A stretch of 5,240 nucleotides of DNA. It comes from Neisseriaceae bacterium (GTDB taxonomy: Bacteria > Pseudomonadota > Gammaproteobacteria > Burkholderiales > Neisseriaceae). The notes beneath the pieces are model-generated. The model saw nothing but the letters and a program-made list of their open reading frames with translations, did no database searches and was not told where the DNA came from. The translations under genes and the position numbers were made by a program. This document shows, piece after piece, positions 5,093 to 5,240 of this stretch (positions within the stretch are counted from its first letter, which is position 1; each line of letters begins with the position of its first letter). The stretch is from the NCBI GenBank assembly GCA_017518785.1, contig JAFWUA010000054.1:1-5240 (forward strand), in the 5' to 3' direction.

Positions 5093-5240
5093 TTAGCGTT
5101 TTGCCAAAGGAATAAATTGTAAATCTTCTGGACCTGTGTAATTAGCAGATGGGCGAATAATTTTGCCGTCCATACGTTGTTCAATAATATGGGCAGCCCA
5201 ACCAGTTACGCGGGAAATTACAAATAATGGCGTAAACATC
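5093..5240 (-). CDS. prpC: 2-methylcitrate synthase, C-terminal part (runs off right edge)
   Basis: The minus strand gives 48 residues ending at the TAA 5095-5093: MFTPLFVISRVTGWAAHIIEQR, then a segment with KIIRPSANYTGPEDLQFIPLAKR. TGWAAHIIEQR and the IIRPSANYxGPE ending are characteristic of PrpC, the short citrate-synthase-family enzyme that condenses propionyl-CoA with oxaloacetate to 2-methylcitrate in propionate catabolism. A related short citrate synthase is the alternative, but the KIIRPSANY tail favours PrpC. The active-site His/Asp are upstream, outside the window. Termination is by the shared hairpin at 5030-5077. Other prp genes are not visible here. Confidence 0.87.
   Translation of the reverse strand, partial: MFTPLFVISRVTGWAAHIIEQRMDGKIIRPSANYTGPEDLQFIPLAKR

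Overview
The window is AT-rich chromosomal DNA from what looks like a naturally competent Gram-negative proteobacterium. RlmJ, a YfbK-type von Willebrand protein, a proteobacterial TrpS N-terminus (PHLGN form) and a PrpC C-terminus all fit a beta- or gammaproteobacterium. The 13-mer AGTCTGCCGGAAA recurs on both strands, inside genes and between them, and forms an inverted-pair terminator. This is how DNA uptake sequences behave in Neisseriaceae, but the word is not one of the Neisseriaceae dialects I know. Genus and family cannot be fixed from this window.

Layout. 1-247 (minus) is the N-terminal part of trpS, running off the left edge. 248-872 has no gene; it holds a possible trpS promoter, a nested MITE-like inverted-repeat element (309-507), an uptake-like word, and three near-identical 107-bp tandem units (528-848) made almost wholly of back-to-back short-loop hairpins. 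873-2499 (minus) is a two-gene proB-rlmJ unit separated by 31 bases containing another uptake-like word. A hairpin at 2529-2560 separates it from 2583-4205 (minus), a membrane-anchored VWA protein of the YfbK family. 4206-4326 is a divergent intergenic region with an uptake-like word and a possible promoter. 4327-5022 (plus) is an FMN-type nitroreductase. 5030-5077 is a strong bidirectional terminator built from two inverted uptake-like words. 5093-5240 (minus) is the C-terminal end of 2-methylcitrate synthase (prpC), running off the right edge.

The genes are mostly housekeeping functions (tRNA charging, rRNA methylation, proline biosynthesis, propionate catabolism) and do not form one pathway. 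The interest lies in the non-coding DNA: a candidate undescribed uptake-sequence dialect, and a structured tandem array lying between the two arms of what may once have been an ordinary uptake-sequence terminator downstream of rlmJ. The glutamate 5-kinase is also unusual: it lacks the C-terminal PUA domain and, from memory, resembles Campylobacter ProB.
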